Origin: Plotosus lineatus
Taxonomy: Eukaryota > Chordata > Actinopteri > Siluriformes > Plotosidae
DNA length: 64,000 nt
NCBI GenBank assembly: GCA_024760905.1
Contig: CM045733.1
Location: 34,978,501-35,042,500 of the forward strand
Direction: 5' to 3'
Positions 11,187 through 23,299 of this stretch are shown in pieces. Below the pieces are notes generated by a model that saw only the letters and a program-made list of their open reading frames with translations, was not told the origin of the DNA and did not search any database. A program made the translations under genes and the position numbers. The stretch's first letter is position 1; each line of letters begins with the position of its first letter.

Positions 11187-13964
11187 ATCTAGGTCAGGTG
11201 TCACCAACACGGTGCCCGCGGGCACCCGGTCGCCCGCAAGGACCACATGAGTCGCCCGCGGGCCTGTTCCAAAAATAGCACATCTCATAGAGAGCTGCGT
11301 CTAAAAATTAATTTTGTTCTGTTGCTATTATTTTTTTAATCACACTTGTATGTATATAGATTTAAAAATACTATCTTAAAAATACTTTAAGGTTACTTAG
11401 CACAATATTTACCTATGGGCAGTAAAGTAGAGCTTGTGGGATGTGGAGAGTAAGCTAGCCAGGGCGCTGTATGCACTTCGTACCCCAAAAACATGGCAGA
11501 AAAAAGAAAGAAAGCATTATCTCTTTCACAGTGAATGGGAAGAGGAGTTCTTTTTACGACTGTAAAAGAAACCTGCGTGTGTCTGATTTCTTGGGGCGAC
11601 CGTGGCGACAGCAAAACGGCACAATGTGGAGAGACATTTCAATACGTGTCACAAAAGCTACCATGATAAATATCCACCTGCAGCGCCCTCACGGGCAGAA
11701 AAAGCCCGTGAGCTAAAGACGCCGCTCTGGGTAAGCAACAGTCTTTTTACGAGGCCGGCCAAAAACTCACAAAAGCAACCGAAGCCTCGTTTAGAGCTAC
11801 ACATTTTCTGATCAAGAAAAAAGGCATTTACAGATGGAGAAGTTGTCAAAGAAGCGATGTTATTAATTGCTAACACTGTATTTAAAGACGAGAAAAATGG
11901 AAGCGACCTAATCTCCACTCTTTCCGGCGTCCAACTGGGGGCATCTACGATGGCAAGGCAGTATCAGCTATGTCCAGTAACTTGGTCGATCAGTTGGAGC
12001 AGGATCTGGCGAAGTGCAAGTGGTTTAGCCTCCAGTGCGATGAGTCCGTGGACAGCAGCAGTACAAGCGCAGTTATTGGTTTTTATCCGGATGGTGTTTA
12101 ATGATTTCTCCACAAAAGAAGAACTCCTGACACTACTGCCCTTAAAGACAACTACGAGGAGGTTGACATTTATAACACGGTGAAGGAGTTTTTCGTGCAG
12201 AAAAAGGTGCCATTGGAAAAGCTGGTAGCGGTGACAACAGGCGGGGCTCCTGCTATGGTCGGCCGACAGACAGGTTTCATCGCTCACTGTAAAGCGTGAC
12301 CCAGACTTCCCCAAATTTCTGCATTACCATTGCATCATTCACCAGCAGGCGTTGTGTGCGAAAGTGATCGGCTTTGGGCACGTGATGACTCCCGTTGTGA
12401 AAATCATAAACAACATCCGGCTCCCAAAGCAAAGCAGCACAGGATTTTCAAGGTACTATTAGAGGAGATGTCAGCAGAATATGGGGACCTACTGCTACAC
12501 ACAGAAATCAGATGGCTCAGCAGAGGGACGAGTTTTGCATCGTTTTTTGTCTCTTTGCGTGAAATCAAAGAGTTCATGCAGTCCAAAGCGAAAGATGTCT
12601 CACTGCTAGAGGACACAGAGTGGACACTTGACCTTGCATTTTTGGTGGACATTACTGGGGAAACTAAACCTCCTGAACTGCTGCCAGCTGCAAGGCAAAG
12701 GTAAGACTGTTGTCGATATGATAAGTGCTTTAAATGCATTTAAAGCCAAAATGAATGCATTCTCTGCAGATTTACAGAGAAAAAAGTTCTGCACTTTCCC
12801 TCTGTGCAGTCAGTGCTGAAAGACAATGCTTCTGCATCTGAGACATTTGAAAAAGTGGCAGAAAAGTACATTGAAGTAATAAACAGACTTGGGCAAGAGT
12901 TTGAGAATAGGTTTTGTGACCTTCATCAGCTTGAACCATGTGTGTTCTTCATTTCCAACCCTTTCATGAATGGGGACACAACATGCTTTGCTGAGCAGTT
13001 AAGTGCAACGTTCAACTTGGATGCTGGACAGGTGGAGATTGAAATTATAACATTGCAAAATGATCTCCATCTCAAAGCCTACCAGGCTGCACCAAACTTT
13101 TTGCGCCTTGTTGACACAGAGAAGTACAGTGGAGTATGCACAGCAGCCATGAAGGTTGCCAGCCTGTTTGGCTCAACCTATCTCTGTGAATCAGCATTTT
13201 CTGACATGAACTTCATCAAAAACAAACACAGAACACGCCTCACTGATGCACATCTGAGAGACTCACTCACAGTTGCAGTGTCAAGTTACACACCAGATTA
13301 CAACACACTGGTGAACAGCATGCAATGCCAGTCTTCCCACTAACCAGGGCGGGATCCCAGTTGTAGTCGGTGGCAACTTGGTAGTGCCATAGCAAAGTTG
13401 AATTAAAATATTGAAGAATTGTGTTCAATTTAAAAGTGTGTTCATGACATTTAAAAGTTATAATTTTGTTAAACATAACACAGACTTGGCCATTAGTTCA
13501 AAATGTGAAATAAAAATGTATTACATATTTAAAAATATGTAAGTTGATTTTGTTTAACATTACATAATTGTTAACTTTTGAAACATGTTGCAACATAGTT
13601 CATGATTTGTTAACAGGGCATGTCAGTGGCTTGTGCAAATAGGATATTTTGCTAAAATGTAGTGATGTAAGTGATCATCTGAAAATGTAACAAATACTGA
13701 GAGTAATAGAGATAAAGTGTTGAATATTGATATCTGTTTCCCACCTTGTTGTCATTTTTGATAATCATTGTTAGAAATCATTAACATGATCAGTGTCTTT
13801 ACATAGGTGAGTATTACTAATCATTATAAATAATGTATAACTAAAGGCAAACTGAGCAAATTTGTTATTTCAGAAGAGCGTATCAAACTGGTAGCCCTTC
13901 GTATGATTCAGTAACCGTGAAGTAGCTCTCAGTTTCAAAAATGTTGGTGACCCCTGATCTAGGT
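11187..13964 (+). mobile_element. hAT DNA transposon, complete ends, 8-bp TSD
   Basis: The element occupies 11195-13956 (2762 bp) and is flanked by perfect 8-bp duplications 'atctaggt' at 11187-11194 and 13957-13964, the hAT signature. Terminal inverted repeats are CAGGTGTCACCAACA on the left and, on the reverse strand of the right end, CAGGGGTCACCAACA. It carries one plus-strand transposase gene, now broken. The left sub-terminal part is GC-rich ('ggtgcccgcgggcacccggt', itself palindromic). It inserted just downstream of a compound microsatellite. Non-autonomous now, but the ends look intact enough to be mobilised by an active relative. Confidence 0.95.
11493..13343 (+). pseudogene. hAT transposase (GTF2IRD2/SCAND3-like group), broken
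   Basis: The likely start is the ATG at 11493 (MAEKRKKALSLSQ then a stop). The N-terminal zinc-finger region is readable as AKRHNVERHFNTCHKSYHDKY in the 11602-11811 frame. The catalytic core shows LQCDESVD (first acidic residue, near 12030) and then TTGGAPAMVG near 12230-12260, where related enzymes have D before GAP, so the second catalytic Asp appears replaced by Gly. A CxxH motif (CIIHQQALCAK) lies near 12330-12360. The C-terminal dimerisation domain with LCESAFSDMNFIKNKHR is intact in the 179-residue frame 12804-13343. Several frameshifts lie between these blocks. Confidence 0.88.
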
Positions 13965-14228
13965 AACAATCAAAATTTAAAAAAAACATCTGTTTTATAC
14001 TTCTCAAAGTATGTTACAATACATTACATCACACCGAAGTTGGGATGATACATGATTGCAATATTTTGTACTGGTGCCATTTGTTACACAAATCTTAGAA
14101 TAAAACAACAAAACCCAAGCAAGTAAGGTGCTATTTTTTCACTTTCATAACGTGGACAACAGTATAGGCTCATCATCACATTTTTCACTTTAAAATTCAC
14201 CACACAGTGGTAGGCACTTTTTTCTCAT
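13965..14228. other. No gene seen
   Basis: AT-rich sequence between the hAT element and a tetranucleotide microsatellite. No supported feature. Confidence 0.45.
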
Positions 14229-14255
14229 GTCATCCATCCATCCATCGATCCATCG

Positions 14256-14293
<38 letters not shown>
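14229..14293. repeat. (ATCC)n-(ATCT)n microsatellite
   Basis: Tetranucleotide repeat that changes from ATCC/ATCG units into a pure TATC run. Confidence 0.95.
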
Positions 14294-14309
14294 GAGCCTT
14301 TTTTTTAGT

Positions 14310-14575
14310 ATGTTTTAATTACCAGTTAAGCTCTATGATACCACTCAAATACCAGCTAAGCGTCAGGAAAAGGTAATGGCATTCGATGTCTCTTCTGAAG
14401 AAATAAAACTTTTTCCTGAAGACATGACAGTTTCCTCTGAAGTGCCTGAAGAGGAATAATCATCTGAATTGCTGTAAAACACTGTAGTATTAAAGTCTTT
14501 TTCAATTATTATTCCAGTACAGTACCTAAGTTAATGTTTAGAATGTTTGTGTGTGACATTAAACTTGAATAATTA
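14310..14575 (+). mobile_element. Tigger/pogo-like transposon fragment, transposase C-terminus
   Basis: The part 14466-14570 matches, reversed, the right arm of the Tigger-like element at about 37490-37590 (shared 'ccagtacagtacctaagtta'). Upstream, 14380-14457 reads as an acidic C-terminus, VMAFDVSSEEIKLFPEDM then VSSEVPEEE and stop, the kind of acidic tail found on Tigger transposases. Both ends are lost. Confidence 0.6.
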
Positions 14576-14590
14576 TGCTTCATGTCCTTT

Positions 14591-14829
14591 AAATGGGTTA
14601 TCAAAGATCAGCTTTGTCCCTCACAGTCTATGGTGAGAGGAATGAAAGAACCATTGCTGACTTTCGTAAAGAGTAGGCTGCATAGCCGTCAGCATGTTTC
14701 TGCATTGCAATGGCTTGGCGAGCTGTCCAGGCTGTACTCTGCCCTTGCCCCGAGTCAGCTGAGATGGGAGTCAGCCTCCCCAGGGCCCTAATTAGAATTA
14801 AGCAGTTGAGAAAATGAATGAATGAATGG
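14591..14829 (+). repeat. SINE, tail type B, 5' truncated
   Basis: Common body ('accattgctgactttcgtaa') followed by the V-SINE-like tail ('ggcgagctgtccaggctgta', 'taattagaattaagcagttg', then ATGA repeats). The tRNA head is absent. Confidence 0.88.
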
Positions 14830-14883
14830 TGTGTTATACATCCAACATTTAAATAAGGCTATGCCCAAAAATATCAAAAAGAC

Positions 14884-15249
14884 AAAGCACCTTTCAGGGG
14901 CATTGGTAGCCTGGTTGTAAAAGCTGCTGGATCACTGATCCTAAGGTTGGGGGTTCAAGCCCCAACCTCAACGGGTTGTCACTGTCCCCCCAGTGCAGCT
15001 AACTAGGTTATCAAATGCCGACCATGTCGCTCACTGTCTATGGTGTGAGGCATGTTAAAGAACCATTGCTGATTTTCGACAAGAGTAGGCTACATAGCCA
15101 TCAGCCTGTTTCCATCATGTACTGGCCTGGCAAGCCGTCCAGGGTGTACTCATCACTCGCCCGGAGTCGGCTGGGATGGGCGTCAGCCTCCCCGCAACCC
15201 TAATTAGTATTAAGTAATTACAGACAATGAATGAATGAAAGCACCTTTC
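14884..15249 (+). repeat. SINE, tail type B, full length, 12-bp TSD
   Basis: The element 14896-15237 has a tRNA-like head (A-box region 'tagcctggttgtaaaagctg', B-box region 'gggttcaagcccc'), the common body, and the type B tail ending in ATGA units. Perfect direct repeats 'aaagcacctttc' lie at 14884-14895 and 15238-15249. This is the best complete type B reference in the window. Confidence 0.95.
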
Positions 15250-15896
15250 GAAGTCACATGCACATAAAGTATTTTTGACCAAACAAACTCAAAATAGCTC
15301 AGTGCCACTTTACGCAGTAGACAGGTCAAATTTGAGCTTTATGAAAGAGAAAAGACTTCCTGAGGACTCATCATAAACCTTACCAAGACAACCTAGAAAT
15401 ATGTCAATAAATCAGTAAAAAGTGTCGTCTACTGCCTGCAAAATGAGAGTAGTTTTGCTGTTGTAATAATGTCATATGGTAATATCAGACAGAGCAATTA
15501 TTAGCATGTGTATACAATCTATAGTCCCACAACACTACAGGAAGAAATACCGATGCTAAAAACCCTTGATCACACCCTTCGCAGCATCACCAGTTGCGAA
15601 ATATATTGGGGTAGGAGAACCAGATTGATTGCATTTACAACCTCATTTGTGATAACGCACCATTTCCCATACAATGCAAAACATTACCAATAGGGAAATA
15701 TATTCAGTGCTTGCTGCCAATCTCCACAGTGCAATCGTAATTGTTTTGATGACAATAACAGGCAAGTAACTAAGCTTTTCTTTTTCTCTTTAAATGTGTT
15801 ATTTTTTTTATTGAGGTATACATGCTACTTTTGAGATACCAGTAATCCTGAACCTTCTGCCCCCTGGATCTGTGTGATCCATGCCGATGTAGTACC
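15250..15896. other. No gene seen
   Basis: No family recognised. The small frame at 15508-15693 has no supporting signal. Confidence 0.45.
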
Positions 15897-16261
15897 ACTG
15901 GTAGAAACTCATTAATTCATTAATTTTCTGAACCTCTTAATCCTAATTAGGGTCACGAGGAACTGGCACCCATCTCAGCCGACTCTGGGTGAGATCGGAA
16001 CACACTCTGGACAGCTTACCAGGCCATCGCAGGGCCAACACTCACACAACCATTCATACTCACACTCACACCAATAAGACAATTAATTTACTGTGCATGT
16101 TTGTGGCTTATGGGAGGAAACTGGAGTACCTAGAGGAAACACACAAGCAGGGGGAGAACAAACTCCACACAGAAACGCCCAAGCTGGGAATTGAACCCAG
16201 GACCTTTTTGCTGAGAGGCGGGATGTACTAACCACCGTGCCACTATGCCTACTGATAGAAA
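15897..16261 (-). repeat. V-SINE, minus strand, full length
   Basis: The element 15908-16250 carries, on the minus strand, a tRNA-like head ('gggttcaattcccagcttgg' B-box), the conserved central V domain ('tgtgtggagtttgttctccc' type text, 'ctccagtttcctcccataag'), and the tail shared with type B SINEs. Flanking 'actggtagaaa' (15897-15907) and 'actgatagaaa' (16251-16261) are a TSD with one mismatch. Confidence 0.9.
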
Positions 16262-16674
16262 TTGTGAAGATGTATTTCGACTTTTTTGGTGATTTTAAAT
16301 TCTAATTCTGGGGGCTCAACTTAAGAAGTCTTTTTCTGTAAACCTATGCAATAAACTATCAATCACACTACTTATCTTGGAAGAAGATAAATAGACCTGA
16401 TGCTCAGGATAGCGAACCACCAAACATTAAATAGTGATTATTTTAATGGTATGTACATATGGCACCGATTTGTTGAAACAGCATCACATATAGGATGCCA
16501 TAAAGCCCACATTTTTTAATGCTTACACTGAGAAAGAATATGTGCAAGGAATAAAATCTTCAAATATTTTTATTTTGGTGGAACATAAGTCAGCTTCTAA
16601 AAGAATCTTATGATGTCACCAGGCAACTCTTTTGAAGCAATTTATGATGTCACAAAATTTGACAACAAAATAGC

Positions 16675-18845
16675 TTCATTTTCAAACTTTTTCTATGTAC
16701 ACAAAAGGCCTAATTCTCTCAAATATTATTCACAAACCTGTCTAAATTTGTGTTAGTGAGCACTTCTCCTTTGATGAAATCTATCCACCTCACAGGTGTG
16801 TCATTTCAAGATGATGATTAGACAGCATGCATATTTTACAGACATGCCTTAGGCTGGCCACAATAAAAAGCTAAAATGTGCATTTTTTTCACACAGCACA
16901 ATGATGTCAAAGGCACAAAGATGTTGTGAGTTTTGAAGGAGTGTGCACTTGGCCAGCCGACTGCAGAAATGTTCACCAGAGCTCTGGCCGGTGAGTTGAA
17001 TGTTCATTTCTTTACCATAAGCTGTTTCCAAAGGCAATTCAAAGAATTTGGCAGTACATACAACCAGCCACGCAACTATAGACCACATGCAACCACACCA
17101 GTACAGGACCTCCACAACCAGCATCTTCACCTCTAAGATCGTCTGAGACCAGCAGTTCAGACAGCTGCTGCAACAATGACTTTGCATAACCAAAGAATTT
17201 ATGCACAAATTATCAGAAACTGTCTCAGGGAAGCTTGTCGTCCTCATCGAGGGCTCTTTCTGACTACAGTTCTTCGTCGAACCAATTAGAGATGGTAAAT
17301 GCTCATGTAACACCAGCTTGATATAGCTGTGCTAGATTTTATACTAGGTTCTAGAGGAGTAAAATGAATTGTGGAGATTTAAAGTTGAACAGCCGGCAGA
17401 TTTATTACAATTAACAATATCACAAGAAACAGTGCAAACAATGCTGTAGAACACTCTTTACAAAATAAAAATAAAATAAAATAAGCTTAAGTCTCTAAGG
17501 TTCGATTTGTGTGAATTCGGGAGTCTTTTCCAGGATTGTGATCCGTTTGGGATAAAGGTGTTTTTATTTGTTCTTATCTGGGATCCTGTGATTTGAAGTG
17601 GTTGGGTCTGTAGATCTACTCTCGCATCCAGAGAACAGTTGGCCACACTGCGTCTGGATCCACCAAGAGTTCTCACTGGATTTGGCTCGCCATCCGTGTC
17701 CGAAACCAGCTTCAAGATCAGATCCAGATCCACTAAAAAAAACAGTCTGCACATGCAGTACAGACACAATGAATAAAATATTTAACAACAACAATTCCTA
17801 AATAAAATGACAAAAGTGCATGAAAGGCACTGAATGGAATGTAATACAAACAAAAGTGCTTATCTGCACTACTTTAGTACATTAGCAAAAGTGCTTCAAC
17901 AAAAACATTTAGAAAAATAAAATGTAAGGCTCATTTTGTGCACAGCACAATCTTTGTTGTGTACTCCGACTGGTCTTAGCTTTTTAAAGACAAAAATAGT
18001 GCACACAGTTTTAAAAGTCACCACGTGTAAAGTTAGCATAGGTTCACCACGTGTAAAGTTAGCATAGGTTCTTAAACTAGCTTCATATTGCAATGACTCA
18101 CCGGAGTTTCCAAGAAAACAAACTCTCTCCACCCGGTTTGATTCAGAGAGAACAAAACACATACAAGGCTTTGTGTCGCTTTTCGAGGGCTCTGTATGCG
18201 TCCTGCTCCTCAGCACACTCTGCTGCACGCTCTCTGGGCTCAGCCAGGCGCACGCAGCACGTGCCTATGATGCGTTCAAGGGGACTAGGAAACTATAGTG
18301 CTTTCAGGGAGCGTTGGAAATTAGGGTTTGTTTCCAATAAAATTAGTAACCATGTATTTACATGGGTTACACCCACATTTGATGGTGTCTGGCACATTGG
18401 AGAGGTGTTCTCTTCATGGACAAATCCTCATTTTCACTGTACTTGGCAGATGGCATACAACGTGTATGGCATCTTGTGGGTGAGCAGTTTCCTGATTTCA
18501 GTGTTATGGATCAAGTGGCCAATGGTGGTGGTGGGGTTGTGGTATGGGTAGGCATATTTTATGGACAACAAACTGCTGAATTTTATATTCATACCATTTT
18601 AAATGTACAGAGCTACAGTGATGAGATCCTGAGGCCCTTTGTTGTGCCATTCATCCATGACCATCATCTCACGTTGTATCAGGATAATGCATGGCCCTAT
18701 GTTGAAAGGATCTACACACAATTCCTGAAGGCTGGAAACATGGGAGTTCCGGCATGACCAGCATACTCACCAGACATGTCACCCATTGAGCATGTTTGGG
18801 ATGCTCTGGATCAGCGTAGTCGACAATATGTTGAGTAATAGATAG
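16675..18845 (+). mobile_element. Tc1-like DNA transposon, 3' truncated, split by an LTR-like insertion
   Basis: The left terminal repeat is recognisable by the 'ctatgtacacaaaaggccta' phrase at about 16693-16712. Transposase text follows at 17040-17305 (the 'gtctgagaccagcagttcag' DNA-binding region) and resumes at 18372-18840 in the catalytic region (HLTLYQDNAWPYVERI near 18664-18712, then SPIEHVWDALDQRSRQ). The DDE-type residues fall in CTW.MDKSSF-like, YQDNA and SPIEHVWD text. Stops and frameshifts break it, and the 3' terminal repeat is absent after 18845. A 1066-bp LTR-like element (17306-18371) interrupts it. Confidence 0.82.
17302..18375. mobile_element. Probable solo LTR inserted in the Tc1-like element
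   Basis: The insertion 17306-18371 starts TGTAACACC and ends GGGTTACA, so it has TG...CA ends with short inverted termini. The flanking four bases are 'ctca' (17302-17305) and 'ccca' (18372-18375), consistent with a 4-bp duplication with one mismatch. It exactly interrupts the Tc1-like sequence. AATAAA-type signals are present on both strands near the ends, so orientation is not settled. A 24-26 bp tandem duplication ('caccacgtgtaaagttagca') lies at about 18019-18070. No internal retroviral genes are present. Confidence 0.55.
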
Positions 18846-19404
18846 AAATAACCAAACTCCTTTGTAGGATTTAGGAGATGACTGAGGTTTTACCTTTGAA
18901 GATCACTCAAGGTCAAAGGTAACTGTTTCATTATATATATTATATATCTCTCTCTATACAGTGCATAGTGTTACTAAAATAAGATCTGGAGAAATTTTGA
19001 TGGATAAAAAACAAGGACATAAGCCTTAGTTAAACACCCGAGATCTTCAATCTTTCCGATGGCACAGCACCATGAACTGTCAATCAGCTACAGTGAATAT
19101 AATAGAGTTACATCCAAAATGCAAGTTAAACTTTACTGTTTATAAAGAGCTAGATGGATCTTTTTGAAGAAATGGATGCCATGAACTCAACAAGATAAGA
19201 CACCAAATAGCAACAAATATCAAACCAAGGGTCTGTCATAGTATGCAGTTATGTCATTGCCCTTGGTGAAGCTAGCTTATACTTATATGCCGGCAGCATT
19301 AATGCAGAAAAAAAGTTACTTTTTCTTGTTTTGATTTTGGAACAAGTTGTGACAGCACATTTGCCTTTTTCTCACCTCACGGAAGTTCTGCATTCAAATA
19401 TGGT

Positions 19405-19590
19405 GACTGACTAGGGTCAGTGTGTGCTCGACACTCGACCGTGACGAGTTTGCATGTTCTCTGTGTGCTTGCACAGATTTACTCCTAAAGTACCAAAACA
19501 TGCACATTAGCTCAAGTGGTTACTCTAAATTTCAAATGGGTGTTAACATGAGTGTGAATGGCTAAGCGTTTTGAGTTGCGTATGCTTATG
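19405..19590 (+). repeat. Degenerate V-SINE fragment
   Basis: Contains an eroded V domain ('gtttgcatgttctctgtgtg', 'ccaaaacatgcacattagct') but no tail. Interrupts the Tc1-like remnant. Confidence 0.6.
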
Positions 19591-19934
19591 TGATTGTATT
19601 GCCAGTCCCTAGGATGGATAAATCAAGAGGGAACGGTATGTCACATAAAAAGTATATTGAAATAAGTAAATGGATTATGTCATCTGCTGTATGGACTTTC
19701 ATTAAATGGAAACAGCCAACAAGAGAAGACCATATGCTCACTTCAAGACAATGTTTCCAAGAACACCCATGTATGTTTCAAAAAGACAATACAAAATGAT
19801 GCTATATTACAAAAGCATGAGTCCAGAAGAATAGGGTGTGGATGTTGGACTGGCCTGCCTGCAATCCTGACCTGTGCCTAATAGAGCACGTGTCAAATGT
19901 CAAATAAAATTATTAATCAAAACCTTTAAAATAG

Positions 19935-20298
19935 AGTGGCATGGTGGGATAGTGATTAGTATAGTCAACCACATAGCAAGGAGTCCTGTGTTTTATCCAA
20001 GCTTTGTGTGTATCTGTGTTGCTTGCATGTTCTCCCTGTGCTTGCATGGGTTTCCTCTGGGTGCTCTAGTTTCCTCCCACAGTCCAAAAGCATGCATAGT
20101 AGGCTAATTGGCTGTTCAAATCACCCCTAGCTATGAGTGTGAATGATTGTATAAGTGTTATCCCTGCAATGGCCTGGCAAGCTGTTGAGGGTGTACTTCA
20201 CCCTCACCCAGAGTCGGCTAAGATAGGCGCCAACTCTCTGCCACCCTAGTCAGGGTTAATTGATGATTAAGCTGCTTAGAAATTGAATGAATGGATAA
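19935..20298 (+). repeat. V-SINE, plus strand
   Basis: tRNA-like head from 'gtggcatggtgggatagtga', V domain ('catgttctccctgtgcttgc', 'gtttcctcccacagtccaaa'), then the tail ('cctggcaagctgttgagggt') ending in GAATGAATGG. Inserted in the decayed Tc1-like element. Confidence 0.85.
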
Positions 20299-20469
20299 AT
20301 GAACTTCAAAATAATACCTTGAATCTTTAATTTTTTTAGCATCTTAAACATCTTTGAAGTGTTATAAGATGGAATTGCAGCATTACAAAGAAGTAAATGC
20401 TTTACTTTTTAAATATGTTACGAGAGTGCAAGAAAATTTTTAAAAATGCTTTAAAAATAAAATAAATAA

Positions 20470-21994
20470 ATAACAAGAGGATGAAGAAGATGAAGAAGAA
20501 GAAGAATTTCTGAGATAACACAAAATAATCTGCAATTGTACTGTTTTGGGTGCAATACGGGCCAAGTATTATTTACCAATCAATGTTTTAATTTAACACA
20601 TCTTTAATTTACCAGCATCTAATTTGGTATCACAAAACTTGCCCTTTTTCACTCATTATATCAATCACAATATTACAACACAAACAAAAAAATTCCATGT
20701 TTACCACACAGACAGAATTGCAATAACTTTCATCTAATTTGTCTATTAGGTTTTTGGTGAAGCCTTTTGAACAGTGCAAGTATTTGGTGTTAAAGATCTT
20801 GTTAGTACCAACTAAGGAAGAAAGCATATATATCAACATGTCTCACTCTCAGCATAACACTGACCTGCTGCCATTCTCTTTCACCTTTCACCATTTCTTT
20901 GCCCTGTTGACCCTTGCTCTGGGTGCAGGGATAATGTCATCACCATGAGGAATGAAGTTGGAAATGACAGCACAGCATAGAGGGTAAACATTCCAATCAA
21001 GCTTAAAGCAAAAGGCTAGAGGGACTACTCTCTGCTCTTCAAGTCCATGGGATAAACAGAGTTGGAATCTCACCCGGCAGTTTTTGGAGACATGCCATGA
21101 ATGCATGCTACATGAGATGGCTGCTATGCATGACCAAACAGTGTGATACAAAGCTCATGGCTCTTGGCAAGGAGTCATACAGGTTATATGTGCCCGGGGT
21201 GGTGTGGGTGCATTTGTGTGGATGCCAACAGGGAATCTTAAATAAGAGCTGACTCAAAAGATGGAATGTGCAAGGGGTCAAGGTGACTCGGAAAGAGTTT
21301 GATAGACAGAAAAACACCTATGCATGACTTGTTCATTCCCTTTATCTACATAACAAAAAGCAGAAAGTGCTGGCTTATATAAAAATCATTTCAAATAAAC
21401 TATTGTCTACTAGTTTCAAGTTAAGAAAACTGGTTATAAACTTAAATAAAACATGAAAATTCTACACTGACTTTCAAGGACTGTCTCTTTTTGTCTCTCT
21501 CATACTGCATGTTTGCAGTGGAGGCCTAATGTTCCATTTATAGATGTGGCATGTCCACGTAGTTCAGAGAAGCAGTTCCACTCAGGTCAAATATGGCTCT
21601 GACATTTTTCACTAGGCCAGAAGCCAGCATACTGCTACAGTGGAAGTGTCCCTAACCTAGACACTCAATTAACCAAATGTCCCACGTATATTTCCCAGCT
21701 CTGTTTCTTTATGTCAAATTTCAGCTACTAAATATACTCTGTGGTGATAAATCATCATCTTTATCTGCGTGTATGTGTTGTATGTATATGTATTCTGATT
21801 GAACAGAATGATAGTTAATCATACATAGGAAAATAAACTTAGTAAAGAATAATTAATTAGAGAAGTATTTGTTAGAGGAAATTAATACCTTTTATCATGA
21901 CCATGCCAAAAACATTCCATGCCATTCGAAAATATCCTTTCACGGAAGGTTATAAATTGAATATAAGTCCATTACAAAAAGTAGATGAATATTG
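20470..21994. other. No gene seen
   Basis: Contains a short GAA/GAT-rich run at about 20478-20505. Otherwise no recognisable gene or repeat. The small frames at 20630-21317 carry no known motif. Confidence 0.45.
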
Positions 21995-22356
21995 ATATAA
22001 AAGTTCATTCATTCATTTTTTGAACCGCTTAATCCTACTTAGGGTCATGGGGAGGCTGGCGCCCATATCAGCTGATTTTGGGCAAGGGCAGAGTACACCC
22101 TGGACAGCTTACCAGGCCATCGCTGGGCAGAAACACACTGATGGCTATGCAGCCTACTCTTGTCAATGGTCAGCAATGGTTCTTCTACACGAACCTCTCA
22201 CCATAGACAGTGAGAGACATGACCGGCCTTTGATAACCCAGTTAGCTGCACTGGGGGGACAGTGACAACCTGTTGGGAGTGTGACTTGAACCCCCAACCT
22301 TAGGATCAGTGATCCAGCACCTTACTACCAGGCCACCACTGCCCAATATAAAAGTT
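21995..22356 (-). repeat. SINE, tail type B, full length, 11-bp TSD
   Basis: Minus-strand SINE 22006-22345 with type B tail at the left ('gaaccgcttaatcctactta') and tRNA head at the right. Direct repeats 'atataaaagtt' at 21995-22005 and 22346-22356 flank it exactly. Confidence 0.94.
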
Positions 22357-23260
22357 AATAATATTAATATCAAAAACAAAAAAATCAATTAAAAGGCCAA
22401 GTCTCCAACATGCTTCAAGCAATACACAATAAAGTCACTGTAAAAAGAAATAAGGCAGGAAACATTCAGTGACTTGTCAAAAAATAAAGTTGTTACACAA
22501 CACAGCAGACACTCACGATGAAATCATCGAAATTTCAACCACATACCATACTTAAAACTATGATGAAATGTACTTAATATGGCTTTCAAGTTTGTTTTTT
22601 TGTTTTGTTTTTGTTTTGTTTTGTTGTTTTTTTTTTGGGGGGGGCGCTTTTTCCAATCTTTGAATGATTTTCAGAATACCTTATGTGACGTAATAAGCGC
22701 CCTGCTCCAACAACACCCCCCCCCCCATGTTTTTGATCTTACAGCTAATAACTGCCCATTTGTTCTGGAAGCAACGTCATACATCAAACTTACATCAAAC
22801 TTACCAATTTTATTCGATCAATCTCTATAACCGTAAAATTAGGCTGTAAAAGTGAGTTTACATGGTATTTCAAGACCCCTGCCACTGGGGAATGTCTATA
22901 ATGATCTATAAAGTAAAGTAAAGGGTCTTTTTTTAAATAAAATTTATGCTGTTTTCTGTTTATTGTCAGCTTTCGCGTAAATAATTTGATTGATACCACA
23001 AAATGAATAACACAAATACCAATAATACTCTCTTAATACTCTTTTAATACTCTTTTATTGTATTCAATTTTTCCACCTCGATGGTAATAAGCACTTACCG
23101 TTCCACTCAGCTGGTAACATTTTAATAAGGGCCCACCCACTCCAATTTTTAAAGCGCCCTGGGCACTTGTCAAATATGATATGTCAGTATCAACAAACCA
23201 CTACATGTACTGAAATAAGTAATTACATTTCTGTCAAAACTTTAATTTATTTAATTTTAT
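22357..23260. other. No gene seen; homopolymer tracts
   Basis: Contains T- and G-homopolymer tracts near 22596-22643 and a C tract near 22717-22726, plus a short 'ttaatactctt' repeat near 23028-23055. No other feature. Confidence 0.45.
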
Positions 23261-23299
23261 TCATTCATCCTTTATTAGGGTCGCAGTAAGGCTGCACAT

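Larger units (their letters stand above)
18960..20460 (+). mobile_element. Second Tc1-like transposon remnant with two V-SINE insertions
   Basis: Decayed Tc1-like transposase text runs from about 19070 to 19395 ('atcaaaccaagggtctgtca' region), continues at 19700-19910 ('ttccaagaacacccatgtat' and 'tggactggcctgcctgcaat'), and ends at 20320-20440 ('gcattacaaagaagtaaatg'). The pieces are colinear with the catalytic half of a common fish Tc1 family. V-SINE fragments at 19405-19590 and 19935-20298 separate them. No intact frame or terminal repeats survive. Confidence 0.65.

Noticed and set aside
10996..11288. Overlapping Tyr-Ile and Ser-Leu frames on both strands
   Set aside because: Produced by the (TA)n-(GA)n microsatellite.
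14229..14293. Regular short repeats that could be taken for a CRISPR array
   Set aside because: Pure tetranucleotide microsatellite without spacers, in a vertebrate context.
18093..18551. 152-residue plus-strand frame
   Set aside because: It runs from the LTR-like insertion into Tc1-like transposase sequence in the wrong frame; not a real fusion gene.
22596..22830. Phe-rich 83-residue frame
   Set aside because: Arises from T and G homopolymer tracts and has no motif.
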